Shown here: piece by piece, positions 7,630-16,865 of the stretch
How the letters are laid out: every line of letters begins with the position of its first letter
Position numbering within the stretch: the stretch's first letter is position 1
DNA from: Clostridiaceae bacterium
GTDB lineage: Bacteria > Bacillota > Clostridia > DSM-8532
DNA length: 48,033 nt
Direction: 5' to 3'
Assembly (NCBI GenBank): GCA_012719645.1
Contig: JAAXZX010000021.1
Span: forward strand, 1 to 48,033
The notes under the pieces: model-generated
The model's database searches: none
What the model was told of the DNA's origin: nothing
Seen by the model: only the letters and a program-made list of their open reading frames with translations
Made by a program: the position numbers and the translations under genes

Positions 7630-8553
7630 TTGTTAATCATGAATGATTTCAGAGAACTGACACTTGAAGACCAGGACCTGATAACCCCCATACTGAGGCG
7701 CATGCGCCCGACAGCATCGGAATTCACGTTCCCGTACCTGTATGCCTGGAGGCGTGATTACAACCTGAGATTCGGCATATTCGGAAACCATCTCTGCATG
7801 GTGGCGAACCCCAGGACATATATCCCCTTTGCTTTCTGTCCCATACCCGTGGACGGGCGGCATGACATTGAGGACTTCAGGAAAGCCCTAAGCGCTGTTG
7901 AGGGTCATTTCAGGGAGCAGGATCTTGACCTTGCCTTCGCCCGGGTGGAAGAGGGCATGGTTCCGCTTCTGACCGGATATTTCAAGGACAGGGCGGAGGT
8001 TTCATACCTTCCGGAGGCTTCGGACTACGTCTACAATTCCGAAGACCTGATCCATCTCTCCGGGAAGAAATACAGCAGAAAAAGGAACCACATAAGCCAG
8101 TTCCTGCGGTTATATAAAGATCATGAATACGTGCCCGTCGGGCCGGAGAATACCGACGAATGCTTCCGTGTCTTTGAAGAGTGGTGTGAAAACAACGAGT
8201 CCGAATGCCGGCATCCCGACAACTGTGAACGCCTTGCATGCAGGGAGCTTTTGGACAACTGGGAAAGGTTCGGCCTCAAAGGCGGCCTGGTAAGGGTTAA
8301 CGGGAAAGCCGAAGCCTTTACCATAGGCGAAAGGCTCAGCGGCGAAATGGCCGCGGTGAGAGTCGAGAAGGGAAATGCAGCCATCCATGGCATATATACC
8401 TTCATCAACAGGGAGTTTTGCACCAGGGAATGGACTGATACGAAATATGTCAACAGGGAAGAGGATATGGGCATAGAAGGCTTGCGCAAATCCAAGGAGT
8501 CGTACTTCCCGGCGTTCATGGTAAAGAAGTATCTGGTGCGCTGCCATCCCTGA
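7630..8553 (+). CDS. DUF2156 (phosphatidylglycerol lysyltransferase C-terminal-like) protein
   Basis: The 307-residue protein matches the DUF2156/LPG-synthase C-terminal family (PF09924), a GNAT-related fold otherwise found in MprF-type aminoacyl transferases. Visible features are the opening TASEFTFPYLYAWRRDYNLR, then SRKRNHISQFLRLY near 142-155 and the end ESYFPAFMVKKYLV. There are no membrane segments, so it is a soluble stand-alone version. Its substrate is unknown. Start: TTG 7630 has AAAGG 8 nt upstream; ATG 7639 is in frame three codons later but less well placed. It is separated from purE by a promoter region, so it is not part of the purine operon. Confidence 0.82.
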   Translation: MLIMNDFRELTLEDQDLITPILRRMRPTASEFTFPYLYAWRRDYNLRFGIFGNHLCMVANPRTYIPFAFCPIPVDGRHDIEDFRKALSAVEGHFREQDLDLAFARVEEGMVPLLTGYFKDRAEVSYLPEASDYVYNSEDLIHLSGKKYSRKRNHISQFLRLYKDHEYVPVGPENTDECFRVFEEWCENNESECRHPDNCERLACRELLDNWERFGLKGGLVRVNGKAEAFTIGERLSGEMAAVRVEKGNAAIHGIYTFINREFCTREWTDTKYVNREEDMGIEGLRKSKESYFPAFMVKKYLVRCHP

Positions 8554-8627
8554 CAACAGGCAAGACTGACGGTAAAGAATAAACAACCGTGGCGCGGAAA
8601 CACCGGCATACTTTGTCGGATTCGACA

Positions 8628-8655
8628 TTGACAAAGAGTCACGTGTTTATATAGT
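8628..8655 (+). promoter_or_regulatory. promoter of the purine operon
   Basis: A consensus -35 TTGACA (8628-8633) lies 16 nt before TATAGT (8650-8655); a perfect TATAAT also occurs at 8655-8660 but 21 nt from the same -35. The transcript would start near 8665, leaving a leader of about 150 nt before purE. Confidence 0.7.
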
Positions 8656-8679
8656 ATAATCTTGTGTCAGCAGGCTTTT

Positions 8680-8703
8680 GGGCTGGCCACACCAGCCCGT
8701 TTT
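8680..8703 (+). terminator. terminator-like hairpin in the purE leader (possible attenuator)
   Basis: A perfect 7-bp GC-rich stem GGGCTGG-CCACA-CCAGCCC is followed by GTTTTAT. It lies about 20 nt after the predicted transcript start and 120 nt before purE, so it could cut transcription short in the leader. I do not recognise the purine, PRPP/ppGpp or other riboswitch consensus in the leader. The rest of 8704-8819 has the palindrome CGGATCCG but no clear alternative fold. Confidence 0.5.
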
Positions 8704-8819
8704 ATCATTTATTGCCATGGATCGCGGATCCGGATCAGATCATCATCAGGCGGCGGCAAGACCTCGTCATGGCACTGCATATATGAATCGGACCAAATCT
8801 CTTAGGAAAGGGTAATCAT

Positions 8820-9332
8820 ATGCCAAAAGGACCAAAAGTAGCCATTGTTATGGGCAGTGACTCCGATTTTCCGGTTATTGAGGGATGCCTCGGAATCCTG
8901 AAGGATTTTGGTGTTGAAACGACGGTAACCGTATGCTCAGCCCACCGTACGCCGGACCGGGCTGCCGAACTTGCGAAAAACGCTGAAAAAGAAGGTTATG
9001 ACCTGGTTATCGCCGCCGCGGGCAAGGCGGCCCATCTTCCCGGTGTATTGGCAGCCTACACCGTGCTTCCCGTCATAGGGCTTCCCATCAAATCCTCCAC
9101 GCTTGACGGGCTGGATTCACTTCTGTCCATCGTCCAGATGCCATCGGGCGTGCCTGTGGCCACCGTGGCCATTAACGGAAGCGAAAACGCGGCGCTTCTT
9201 GCTGTGCAAATCATGGGGGGCGCATACCCGGAACTGCGTGAAAAGATGCATGAATACAAGAAGAAAATGGCCGAAGCCGTCGAGAAAAAGGACCAGCAGC
9301 TTCAGGCCAGGTTGGGAGGTGCCGGCCAATGA
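8820..9332 (+). CDS. purE: 5-(carboxyamino)imidazole ribonucleotide mutase
   Basis: PurE converts N5-CAIR to CAIR in purine synthesis. The 170-residue product shows class I motifs: MGSDSDFPVIEG at 11-22, CSAHRTPDRA near 39-48, AAHLPGVLAAYTVLPVIGLP near 74-94, and the C-terminal SENAALLAVQIM. The ATG has AGGAAAGGG upstream. It is the first gene of purE-F-M-N-D, and its stop overlaps the purF start (ATGA). A class I PurE normally needs PurK to make its N5-CAIR substrate; purK is not in this window. Confidence 0.95.
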   Translation: MPKGPKVAIVMGSDSDFPVIEGCLGILKDFGVETTVTVCSAHRTPDRAAELAKNAEKEGYDLVIAAAGKAAHLPGVLAAYTVLPVIGLPIKSSTLDGLDSLLSIVQMPSGVPVATVAINGSENAALLAVQIMGGAYPELREKMHEYKKKMAEAVEKKDQQLQARLGGAGQ

Positions 9333-10774
9333 CAGAAAACAGGACTGGAACGCTGCATTGCTCCATGGACTGGGACGACAAGCCCCGTGAGGCATGCGGC
9401 GTTTTTGGCGTTGTCAACAATAACGGGTTTGATATAGCCCGCATGGTATATTTCGGCCTGTATGCCCTGCAGCACCGCGGCCAGGAAAGCTGCGGCATTG
9501 CGGTCACCGATGAAAACGGCGCAATAACAGGGCATAAAGGCCTGGGACTCGTATCCGAGGTCTTCAGCGACAAGATACTGGACCGGATGGAAGGCAGGAT
9601 AGCCATAGGACACTGCCGCTATTCCACCACCGGCGGCACATCCATAGAAAACAGCCAGCCCCTTATGGCCAATTACAAGAACGGGCCCATGGCCATTGCC
9701 CATAACGGCAACCTGGTCAACGCCGGGAAAATCAGGCGAACCCTCGAGGAATCCGGCGCAATATTCCAGACATCAACCGATTCGGAGGTCATCGCCAATC
9801 TCATTTCACGTTACGGTATCCAAACCGGTGATCTTGAGGAGATTCTCTCAATGATCATGGAGCAGGTAAAAGGCTCATATTCGCTTGTCCTTATGACCCG
9901 GAACCATCTCATCGGCATGCGCGACCCATGGGGCTTAAGGCCGCTTTGCATCGGAAAGCTTGACGACTCCATCATCCTGGCATCCGAGAGCTGCGCCCTC
10001 GACGCGGTGGGAGCCGATTTTGTCAGGAATGTTGAGCCGGGCGAAATCGTGTTTATCCAGGGCGCCGAGATCCGGTCCATACGGAAGGCCGTAGGCAGCC
10101 AACCCCGCCATTTCTGTATTTTTGAACATATATACTTTGCGCGCCCGGACAGCTTTATTGACGGCGCGTCGGTTTACAGGGCCCGCCTTGAGGCAGGACG
10201 AAGGCTGGCCATAGAGCATCCGGTGGATGCCGACCTTGTGGTGGGTGTGCCCGATTCAGGGCTGACCGCCGCAATTGGCTTTTCGAGACAGTCGGGCATC
10301 CCCTATGGGGAGGCGCTGATAAAGAACCGGTACGTGGGAAGGACATTTATCCAGCCCCAGCAAAGGATGAGGGAGCAAAGCGTTGACATAAAGCTGAACG
10401 CGCTCAGGGAAGAGATAGAAGGCAAGCGCATCGTCATGATCGACGATTCCATCGTGCGCGGCACCACAACAAGAAAACTCGTGCAGATGCTGAAGAACGC
10501 GGGCGCAAAAGAGGTGCACATGAGGGTAAGTTCACCGCCGGTCAGGTTTCCCTGCTACTTCGGCATCGACATATCCTGTACGAACCAGCTGATCGCGGCG
10601 CAAAAGACCATAGAGGAGATCAGGGAAAGCATGGGCGCCGACAGCCTGGGATTCCTGAGCGTGGAAGGGCTGATGAAAACCCCCGTGGGCGCCTGTGAAA
10701 CGGGCTTCTGCACCGGATGCTTCACAGGGAAATACCCCATAGAACTGGGACCGGAAGGCTTTCCCGTTGAATGA
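9329..10774 (+). CDS. purF: amidophosphoribosyltransferase
   Basis: This enzyme commits PRPP to purine synthesis, using glutamine to form phosphoribosylamine. The 481-residue product has a short propeptide followed by the predicted N-terminal nucleophile Cys23 (REACGVFGVV), a glutaminase domain to about 240, and a phosphoribosyltransferase domain with the PRPP loop VMIDDSIVRGTTTRK near 368-382. Four cysteines (in HFCIFEH, FPCYFG and GFCTGC) match the [4Fe-4S] ligands of the Bacillus-type, oxygen-sensitive enzyme. It overlaps purE by 4 nt and is followed by purM after a 27-nt gap. Confidence 0.97.
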   Translation: MTENRTGTLHCSMDWDDKPREACGVFGVVNNNGFDIARMVYFGLYALQHRGQESCGIAVTDENGAITGHKGLGLVSEVFSDKILDRMEGRIAIGHCRYSTTGGTSIENSQPLMANYKNGPMAIAHNGNLVNAGKIRRTLEESGAIFQTSTDSEVIANLISRYGIQTGDLEEILSMIMEQVKGSYSLVLMTRNHLIGMRDPWGLRPLCIGKLDDSIILASESCALDAVGADFVRNVEPGEIVFIQGAEIRSIRKAVGSQPRHFCIFEHIYFARPDSFIDGASVYRARLEAGRRLAIEHPVDADLVVGVPDSGLTAAIGFSRQSGIPYGEALIKNRYVGRTFIQPQQRMREQSVDIKLNALREEIEGKRIVMIDDSIVRGTTTRKLVQMLKNAGAKEVHMRVSSPPVRFPCYFGIDISCTNQLIAAQKTIEEIRESMGADSLGFLSVEGLMKTPVGACETGFCTGCFTGKYPIELGPEGFPVE

Positions 10775-10801
10775 ACATATGCAGGGCAAGGAGGATGGAT
10801 C

Positions 10802-11824
10802 ATGACCACTTACAAGGAAGCCGGGGTTGATGTAACAGCGGGCTATAAGGCCGTTGAACTGATGAAATCCCATATCCGGAAGACCATGAGACCCGGGGTA
10901 CTGGAAGAAATAGGCGGGTTCGGCGGGCTGTTCAGCCTGGAGAACATCAACATCAAAAAACCCGTGCTGGTTTCGGGCACCGACGGCGTGGGCACCAAGC
11001 TGAAGATAGCTTTTCTCATGGACAGGCATGATACTGTCGGGATAGACTGTGTGGCCATGTGCGCCAATGATGTGGTGTGCTGCGGAGCACAGCCTTTGTT
11101 TTTCCTGGACTATATTGCCACGGGAAAGCTGGTGCCGGAGAAAGTGGAGCAGATCGTGAAAGGGGTCACCGACGGATGCGTACAGGCCGGATGCGCCCTG
11201 ATCGGCGGCGAAACAGCCGAGATGCCGGGCTTCTACCCTGAGGATGAGTACGACCTGGCCGGGTTTGTGGTCGGGATCGTGGATCGGGACCGGATCATAG
11301 ACGGCAGCACCATCCGGGAGGGGGACCTCCTTGTCGGCCTCGCTTCCTCGGGTCTCCACAGCAACGGTTTCTCGCTGGTCCGGAAGGTTCTGAACCCCGG
11401 CAGGGAAAACCTTGGAGAGTTCCTTGAAAGGCTCGGAAAAACCCTTGGAGAGGAACTCCTTACACCGACGCGCATATATGTAAAAACCATCCTCTCCCTT
11501 ATCGAAAAGCACGGGATCAAGGGGATTGCCAATATTACCGGAGGGGGCTTCATCGAAAACATACCCAGGGTTATTCCCGAGGGCCTGGGTGCGGTTATCC
11601 ACAAAGGAAGCTGGGAGGTGCTCCCCATATTCCACCTGATCCGGGAGATGGGCGACATCCCCGAAAAGGATATGTATAACACCTTTAACATGGGAATCAG
11701 CATGGTCCTGGCCGTTTCGCCCGATGAAGCCGATGACGTGGTCCGGTCCGCCGAACAGCTTGGAGAAAAGGCCTTCGTCATAGGCGAGATAATAAAGGGC
11801 GGGGAGAGAATCACGATATGCTGA
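10802..11824 (+). CDS. purM: phosphoribosylformylglycinamidine cyclo-ligase (AIR synthetase)
   Basis: PurM closes the imidazole ring, turning FGAM and ATP into aminoimidazole ribonucleotide. The 340 residues have family motifs in order: [19 protein letters not shown] at the start, [15 protein letters not shown] near 56-70, [20 protein letters not shown] near 86-105, [11 protein letters not shown] near 137-147, and [13 protein letters not shown] near 244. AAGGAGGATGG precedes the ATG. The gene end overlaps the purN start by 7 nt, a sign of translational coupling. Confidence 0.97.
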   Translation: MTTYKEAGVDVTAGYKAVELMKSHIRKTMRPGVLEEIGGFGGLFSLENINIKKPVLVSGTDGVGTKLKIAFLMDRHDTVGIDCVAMCANDVVCCGAQPLFFLDYIATGKLVPEKVEQIVKGVTDGCVQAGCALIGGETAEMPGFYPEDEYDLAGFVVGIVDRDRIIDGSTIREGDLLVGLASSGLHSNGFSLVRKVLNPGRENLGEFLERLGKTLGEELLTPTRIYVKTILSLIEKHGIKGIANITGGGFIENIPRVIPEGLGAVIHKGSWEVLPIFHLIREMGDIPEKDMYNTFNMGISMVLAVSPDEADDVVRSAEQLGEKAFVIGEIIKGGERITIC

Positions 11825-12474
11825 GGATAGGAGTTATGGTTTCAGGGGGCGGTACGAACCTGCAGGCCATACTTGACCAGATAGAGAGCGGCCGGCTTCC
11901 CGGCTGCCAGGTGGTTACGGTAATTTCCAGCAGACCCGGGGTATATGCCCTGGAACGCGCCAGGAAACACAATATACCCTCCTGCGTAATTTCGAAAAAG
12001 GATTTTGAAACGCTGGAGGAGTATGATGAAGCGGTACTGAAACATCTTAAGGAATATAAAGTGCAGCTGGTAGTCCTGGCAGGTTTCTTAAGCCTTTTGG
12101 GCGAACGGGTCCTTTCCGAATACGAAAATGCCATCATAAACATACATCCATCCCTGATCCCATCATTCTGCGGAAAAGGCTTCTACGGGATTATCCCCCA
12201 TAAAAAGGCGCTGGAATATGGTGTTCGCGTAACAGGAGCCACGGTTCATTTTGTCGACAGGGAATACGATTCGGGTCCGATCATCCTGCAGAAAGCCGTT
12301 GAAGTGATGCAGGACGATACGCCTGAAAGCCTTCAGCAGAGGGTAATGGAGCAGGCCGAGTGGGTGCTGCTTCCCGAGGCCATCAGGCTTTTCGCCCAGG
12401 GCAGGCTGAAGGTGGAAGGAAGGCATGTGACCATCCTTGGTGAATCAGCCCAAAGAAAGGAAGACGAAGGATGA
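11818..12474 (+). CDS. purN: phosphoribosylglycinamide formyltransferase
   Basis: PurN transfers a formyl group from 10-formyltetrahydrofolate to GAR. The 218-residue product starts with the phosphate-binding loop [14 protein letters not shown], has the catalytic Asn-His of [10 protein letters not shown] near 104-113, and the catalytic Asp in [13 protein letters not shown] near 141-153. The GKGFYG insertion after the NIHPS motif is common in Firmicutes PurN. It overlaps purM by 7 nt and purD by 4 nt. Confidence 0.96.
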   Translation: MLRIGVMVSGGGTNLQAILDQIESGRLPGCQVVTVISSRPGVYALERARKHNIPSCVISKKDFETLEEYDEAVLKHLKEYKVQLVVLAGFLSLLGERVLSEYENAIINIHPSLIPSFCGKGFYGIIPHKKALEYGVRVTGATVHFVDREYDSGPIILQKAVEVMQDDTPESLQQRVMEQAEWVLLPEAIRLFAQGRLKVEGRHVTILGESAQRKEDEG

Positions 12475-13730
12475 AGGTACTGGTAGTAGGAGGCGGCGGA
12501 AGGGAACACGCCATAGTATGGAAGCTGGCCCAGAGCCCGGATGTAACCGAGATCTTCTGCGCGCCGGGAAACGGCGGCATCGGTGAGATTGCACGGCTGG
12601 TACCGGTCAGCGCCACCGATATTGACGGTATAGTGGGTTTCTCTAAGGAGAACGGGATTGACCTTGTTGTGGTGGCTCCCGATGACCCACTGGCCATGGG
12701 CATGGTTGACGCGCTGGAAGCGGCTGGAATACCTGCTTTCGGCCCGCGGAAGGATGCTGCGATTATCGAGTCCAGCAAGGTTTTTGCCAAGGACCTCATG
12801 AAGAAATACAACATCCCGACGGCCGATTACAGGGTGTTCGACGACAGCAGGGAAGCCAGGGAATATGTCATGAAGGCGAAGCTTCCCGTTGTGGTCAAGG
12901 CCGACGGACTGGCCCTCGGCAAGGGAGTCCTCATATGCCATACCCGTGACGAGGCGGTTGCGGCGGTAAACAGCATCATGGAGGAACGGAAGTTCGGCAG
13001 TGCCGGCCAGCGGATTGTTGTTGAAGAGTATATCACGGGTCCGGAGGTATCGATCCTGGCCTTCACCGACGGCAGAACCATAAAGCCAATGGTCAGCGTG
13101 CAGGATCATAAGCGGGCATTGGACAACGACCAGGGCCTCAATACAGGCGGCATGGGCACATTCACGCCCAGCAGGCATTATACCGGGGCCATCGCCCGCG
13201 AATGCATGGAGACCATATTCGAACCCACCATCCGGGCCATGAACGAAGAAGGCAGAAAATTCAAGGGAGTGCTGTTCTTTGGCCTCATGCTCACAGAAAA
13301 CGGTCCGAAGGTTTTGGAATACAACGCCCGTTTCGGCGATCCCGAAACCCAGGTGGTCCTGCCACTCCTGAAAACCGATCTTTTGACAATAATAAAGGCA
13401 GTAATCAACGAGGAACTGGATAAAGTGGACATCCAGTGGGAGCAGGATGCGGCCGTATGCGTTGTCATGGCCTCTGGCGGATACCCGGAAGCCTATGAGA
13501 AGGGCTTCGAAATAACCGGCCTGGACCGGTTCGGCCGCCAGTCGGAAATCCTGGTCTTCCATGCCGGCACCAAAAAGGAAGGCGACAGGTTCCTTACCAA
13601 CGGGGGCCGGGTCCTCGGGGTTACCGCGAGGGGCGCCGATATTGAAGAGGCAAGACGGAAGGCATATGCCGCAGTCAGCGGGATTCATTTCAAAAACGCG
13701 CATTATCGGCGCGATATTGGAATAAAATAA
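12471..13730 (+). CDS. purD: phosphoribosylamine-glycine ligase (GAR synthetase)
   Basis: An ATP-grasp ligase joining phosphoribosylamine and glycine. The 419 residues include the N-terminal VLVVGGGGREHAI, the ATP-grasp LPVVVKADGLALGKGVLIC near 137-155, EEYITGPEVSILAFTDG near 184-200, and GGMGTFTP near 225. This is the usual length. The start ATG overlaps the purN stop (ATGA). In many clostridial purine operons purH lies between purN and purD; here it is absent and the two genes overlap. Confidence 0.97.
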   Translation: MKVLVVGGGGREHAIVWKLAQSPDVTEIFCAPGNGGIGEIARLVPVSATDIDGIVGFSKENGIDLVVVAPDDPLAMGMVDALEAAGIPAFGPRKDAAIIESSKVFAKDLMKKYNIPTADYRVFDDSREAREYVMKAKLPVVVKADGLALGKGVLICHTRDEAVAAVNSIMEERKFGSAGQRIVVEEYITGPEVSILAFTDGRTIKPMVSVQDHKRALDNDQGLNTGGMGTFTPSRHYTGAIARECMETIFEPTIRAMNEEGRKFKGVLFFGLMLTENGPKVLEYNARFGDPETQVVLPLLKTDLLTIIKAVINEELDKVDIQWEQDAAVCVVMASGGYPEAYEKGFEITGLDRFGRQSEILVFHAGTKKEGDRFLTNGGRVLGVTARGADIEEARRKAYAAVSGIHFKNAHYRRDIGIK

Positions 13731-13802
13731 GAAACCAGTTATTATGTTCATGGGATATCCATATCAATTCCCGCGGAATAATAAACTGCGGGAGGTGAAT
13801 CT

Positions 13803-13961
13803 ATGGGACCCAACAAGGCAATCGGCTGCAACGTAAAGGAATGCAGATACCACGCAAAGACCGAAGAATACTGCGCCCTTGACCATATCCATGTATCCAG
13901 GTGCACGGAAAAGGCGGATGATGAAAAAGACACAGAGTGTGCGTCTTTTGAAAGGGAATGA
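13803..13961 (+). CDS. small DUF1540 cysteine-rich protein (52 aa)
   Basis: A short gene that length cut-offs would miss. The ATG at 13803 is preceded by GGGAGGTG with 6-nt spacing, and the product has the DUF1540 pattern (PF07561): IGCNVKECRYH, then YCALDHIHVSRC, then TECASFERE at the C-terminus. Five cysteines (9, 14, 24, 34, 46) suggest metal binding, which is an inference. DUF1540 proteins are small clostridial/bacilli proteins of unknown function. It sits 72 nt after purD and is closed by a terminator, so it could be the last gene of the purine transcript. Confidence 0.85.
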   Translation: MGPNKAIGCNVKECRYHAKTEEYCALDHIHVSRCTEKADDEKDTECASFERE

Positions 13962-13966
13962 CAGGG

Positions 13967-13989
13967 AGAGCGGGTTTGCCCGCTCTTTT
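13967..13989 (+). terminator. intrinsic terminator after the purine operon / DUF1540 gene
   Basis: An 8-bp stem AGAGCGGG/CCCGCTCT with a TTTG loop is followed by TTTTA. It starts 6 nt after the DUF1540 stop codon. It ends plus-strand transcription before the convergent ZIP transporter gene. Confidence 0.88.
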
Positions 13990-14026
13990 ATGTGCAGGGG
14001 CCTGAAATCGGGCACGTCATACATAT

Positions 14027-14845
14027 TCACCCGTGAAAAAGCATAAGCACGCCTGCGGCCATGACCCCCATTCCCAGCACGAAACCCACTATGGTCAGGT
14101 AGTGCTCTCCATATTCTCTCGCAGCGGGAAGCAGTTCATCCATGGAAATATAGATCATGACCCCGGCGACTGCCGCGAATACCATTCCGAACAACGTATC
14201 GGTGATGAAACGGCCCAGGACCAGCATGGCAAGGACAGCCCCCAAAGGTTCTGAGAAGCCGGAAAGCAATGACATCCAGAAGGCTTTTCCCCGGCTTTTT
14301 GTGGCATAATAAACAGGCAAGGCAATGGATATGCCTTCGGGGATGTTGTGGATTGCGATGGCCAGGGCGACAGAAAGGCCGAGGATTGGGTCTTTTACTC
14401 CTGAGATGAAGGCGGCTATGCCCTCGGGGAAGTTGTGGACGGTTACGGCAAGGGCTGTGAACAGCCCCGTTTTATAGAGCCTGGCGAAATCCGGCGTCGC
14501 CCCGCGGGGATCATCGGTCCGCGATCCCCGGGCTGAGGACGGATACCCCGGATCTGGGATGAGTTCGTCCATCAGCGCTGTGAGGACAATGCCGAAGAAA
14601 AAGGAAAGGACCGCAAGGATCCTGCCCCTTTGCTCGCCGTGGGCGTTCCTGAGGATGACCTCAGCCTCGGGAAAAAGCTCGATGAAGGATACATAGACCA
14701 TGACACCCGCTGAGAAACCCAGCATGGCCGACAGCACCCGGGTATCGGTTTTTTTGAACAGCAGGACCAGGATCCCTCCTATTCCGGTAGCTATGCCTGC
14801 GCCAAGGGCATAGAGAACCGCGGGTATTGCGGCTGCAGGGTTCAT
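14027..14845 (-). CDS. zupT: ZIP-family metal (zinc) transporter, ZupT-like
   Basis: A multi-pass membrane protein for uptake of divalent metals such as zinc. The product (272 residues from ATG 14845) has about eight hydrophobic segments and the two metal-site helices of the ZIP family: VTVHNFPEGIAAFISG near 142-157 and IAIHNIPEGISIALPV near 171-186. A variable loop near 105-130 (RGSRTDDPRGATP) fits the cytoplasmic loop. A TTG seven codons upstream (14866) could also start it; I prefer the ATG because MNPAAAIPAVLYALGAG leads straight into the first helix. It stands alone and converges on the purine operon terminator. Confidence 0.9.
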   Translation of the reverse strand: MNPAAAIPAVLYALGAGIATGIGGILVLLFKKTDTRVLSAMLGFSAGVMVYVSFIELFPEAEVILRNAHGEQRGRILAVLSFFFGIVLTALMDELIPDPGYPSSARGSRTDDPRGATPDFARLYKTGLFTALAVTVHNFPEGIAAFISGVKDPILGLSVALAIAIHNIPEGISIALPVYYATKSRGKAFWMSLLSGFSEPLGAVLAMLVLGRFITDTLFGMVFAAVAGVMIYISMDELLPAAREYGEHYLTIVGFVLGMGVMAAGVLMLFHG

Positions 14846-14963
14846 GGCTTTCCCATCCGATCCCAAAGGTTATCCAGGGAAAATCTATGACAGCGCGCAG
14901 GATTAAATGATGGCTTTTTTACGGAAAAACGCCGGGCGGGCGCAAGACTCTCAAGCCTGATAC

Positions 14964-14992
14964 TTTAAAGAGCGAATATGTGATGGTATAAT
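14964..14992 (+). promoter_or_regulatory. promoter of lepA
   Basis: TTTAAA (14964-14969), a 17-nt spacer, then a perfect TATAAT (14987-14992) preceded by TGG, an extended -10. It lies 52 nt before the lepA ATG in the gap after the divergent ZIP gene. Confidence 0.65.
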
Positions 14993-15043
14993 TGTCAAGA
15001 GCAAAATATGACAGATAACGCTGGTGATTGATGAGGACGAGAT

Positions 15044-16855
15044 ATGAGCGGTGAAAGGCAAAAAAAGATAAGGAACTTCTGCATAATAGCCCATATTGAT
15101 CATGGAAAATCCACCCTGGCCGACAGGCTGCTGCAGATGACCGGCGCCCTGACCGAGCGGGAGATGGAAGAACAGGTCCTGGACGATATGGATATTGAGC
15201 GGGAACGGGGGATAACCATAAAGGCGCGTGCCGTCAGGATGGTATATCGAGGCGAGGATGGCGAGGAATATATCCTCAACCTGATAGATACCCCCGGCCA
15301 TGTGGATTTCAACTACGAGGTGTCAAGGAGCATAGCGGCATGCGAAGGCGCAATACTGGTGGTGGATGCGTCCCAGGGAATTGAGGCCCAAACCCTGGCG
15401 AATGTCTACCTGGCCCTGGAGCACGACCTGGAGATCGTACCTGTTATCAACAAGATCGATCTTCCCAGCGCAAGACCCGACGAGGTTATAAGGGAGATCG
15501 AGGATGTCATCGGGCTGGAGGCCCAGGATGCCCCGCGTATTTCGGCCAAGAACGGTGTGAATATCGGCAGCGTATTGGAGAAGATCATATCCCGCATACC
15601 TGCCCCGCGGGGAGATGAGGACGCCCCGCTGCGGGCACTCATATTCGATTCCCTGTATGATACCTATAAGGGCGTTATAGCCTATGTCCGGGTGGTGGAA
15701 GGCAGCGTGTCGCCCGGCCAGACCATCCATATGATGCATACCGGCAAGGATTACGTGGTGACCGAACTGGGATACATGAGCCCGGGAAGGCATATCCCGT
15801 CCGATGCTCTCCTGGCCGGTGAGGTGGGATATATATGCGCAAGCATCAAGGATGTCCGGAACTGCCGCGTGGGCGATACCATCACGCTGGCATCCAACCC
15901 CGCCAGCGAACCCCTTCCGGGATACAAGAAGGCGGTGCCCATGGTGTTTTGCGGGATATATCCTGCTGACGGGGCAAAATACAATGATCTGAAGGATTCT
16001 CTCGAGAAGCTGCAGCTTAACGATGCGTCCCTGCTGTTTGAACCCGAAACGTCGGCAGCCCTCGGGTTCGGTTTCAGGTGCGGCTTTTTGGGCCTGCTGC
16101 ATATGGAGATCATACAGGAGCGCCTGGAGCGGGAATACGACCTGGACATCGTCACTACAGCGCCCAGCGTTATCTACCGGATCACAAAGGTCAACGGCGA
16201 TGTGATCTACCTGGATAACCCCACGAACATGCCCGACCCGACCGAGATAGCCGTTATGGAGGAACCCATCGTCAAGGCTACCATCATGACGCCTACCGAG
16301 TATGTCGGGAGCATCATGGAGCTTTGCCAGGACAGGAGGGGCGCCTTCCTGGGGATGGATTATATGGAGGCCACCAGGGTCATTCTCAGCTATGAGATGC
16401 CCCTGAATGAGATTGTCTATGATTTCTTTGACGCCCTTAAATCCAGGTCGAGGGGCTATGCATCCCTGGACTATGAGCTGACGGGCTACAAGGAATCAAA
16501 ACTTGTCAAGCTTGATATCAGGCTGAACGGAGAGATAGTCGACGCCCTGTCTTTCATCGTCCATGCCGACAAGGCATACGCAAGGGGGCGCAGGATGGCC
16601 GAAAAGCTTAAGGAAACCATACCCAGGCAGATGTTTGAGGTGCCTATCCAGGCCTGCATCGGCACAAAGATCATCGCCAGGGAAACAGTAAAGGCTTACC
16701 GCAAGGATGTGCTGGCCAAGTGCTACGGCGGCGATATCACACGCAAGAAGAAGCTGCTTGAAAAGCAAAAGGAAGGAAAAAAACGGATGCGCCAGGTGGG
16801 CAGCGTGGAGGTCCCCCAGGAGGCCTTCATGAGCGTGCTCAAGCTGGATATATGA
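15044..16855 (+). CDS. lepA: translation elongation factor 4 (LepA), GTPase
   Basis: LepA is a ribosome-bound GTPase related to EF-G that remodels stalled or mistranslocated ribosomes. The 603-residue length is standard. The G motifs are intact: [15 protein letters not shown] (G1), [10 protein letters not shown] (G2), DTPGHVDF (G3), NKIDLPSA (G4). The LepA-specific C-terminal domain carries [20 protein letters not shown] at the end. ATG 15044 follows GAGGACGAGAT. It is followed after only 10 nt by hemW, a common clostridial order. Confidence 0.98.
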   Translation: MSGERQKKIRNFCIIAHIDHGKSTLADRLLQMTGALTEREMEEQVLDDMDIERERGITIKARAVRMVYRGEDGEEYILNLIDTPGHVDFNYEVSRSIAACEGAILVVDASQGIEAQTLANVYLALEHDLEIVPVINKIDLPSARPDEVIREIEDVIGLEAQDAPRISAKNGVNIGSVLEKIISRIPAPRGDEDAPLRALIFDSLYDTYKGVIAYVRVVEGSVSPGQTIHMMHTGKDYVVTELGYMSPGRHIPSDALLAGEVGYICASIKDVRNCRVGDTITLASNPASEPLPGYKKAVPMVFCGIYPADGAKYNDLKDSLEKLQLNDASLLFEPETSAALGFGFRCGFLGLLHMEIIQERLEREYDLDIVTTAPSVIYRITKVNGDVIYLDNPTNMPDPTEIAVMEEPIVKATIMTPTEYVGSIMELCQDRRGAFLGMDYMEATRVILSYEMPLNEIVYDFFDALKSRSRGYASLDYELTGYKESKLVKLDIRLNGEIVDALSFIVHADKAYARGRRMAEKLKETIPRQMFEVPIQACIGTKIIARETVKAYRKDVLAKCYGGDITRKKKLLEKQKEGKKRMRQVGSVEVPQEAFMSVLKLDI

Positions 16856-16865
16856 GGCAAAGGTC

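Noticed and set aside
8661-8819. Known riboswitch (purine, PRPP or ppGpp type) in the purE leader.
   Set aside because: None of the conserved core sequences is present; only a simple terminator hairpin is visible.
12333-13751. Long open frame antisense to purN/purD.
   Set aside because: Completely covers well-supported purine genes on the other strand; no family features.
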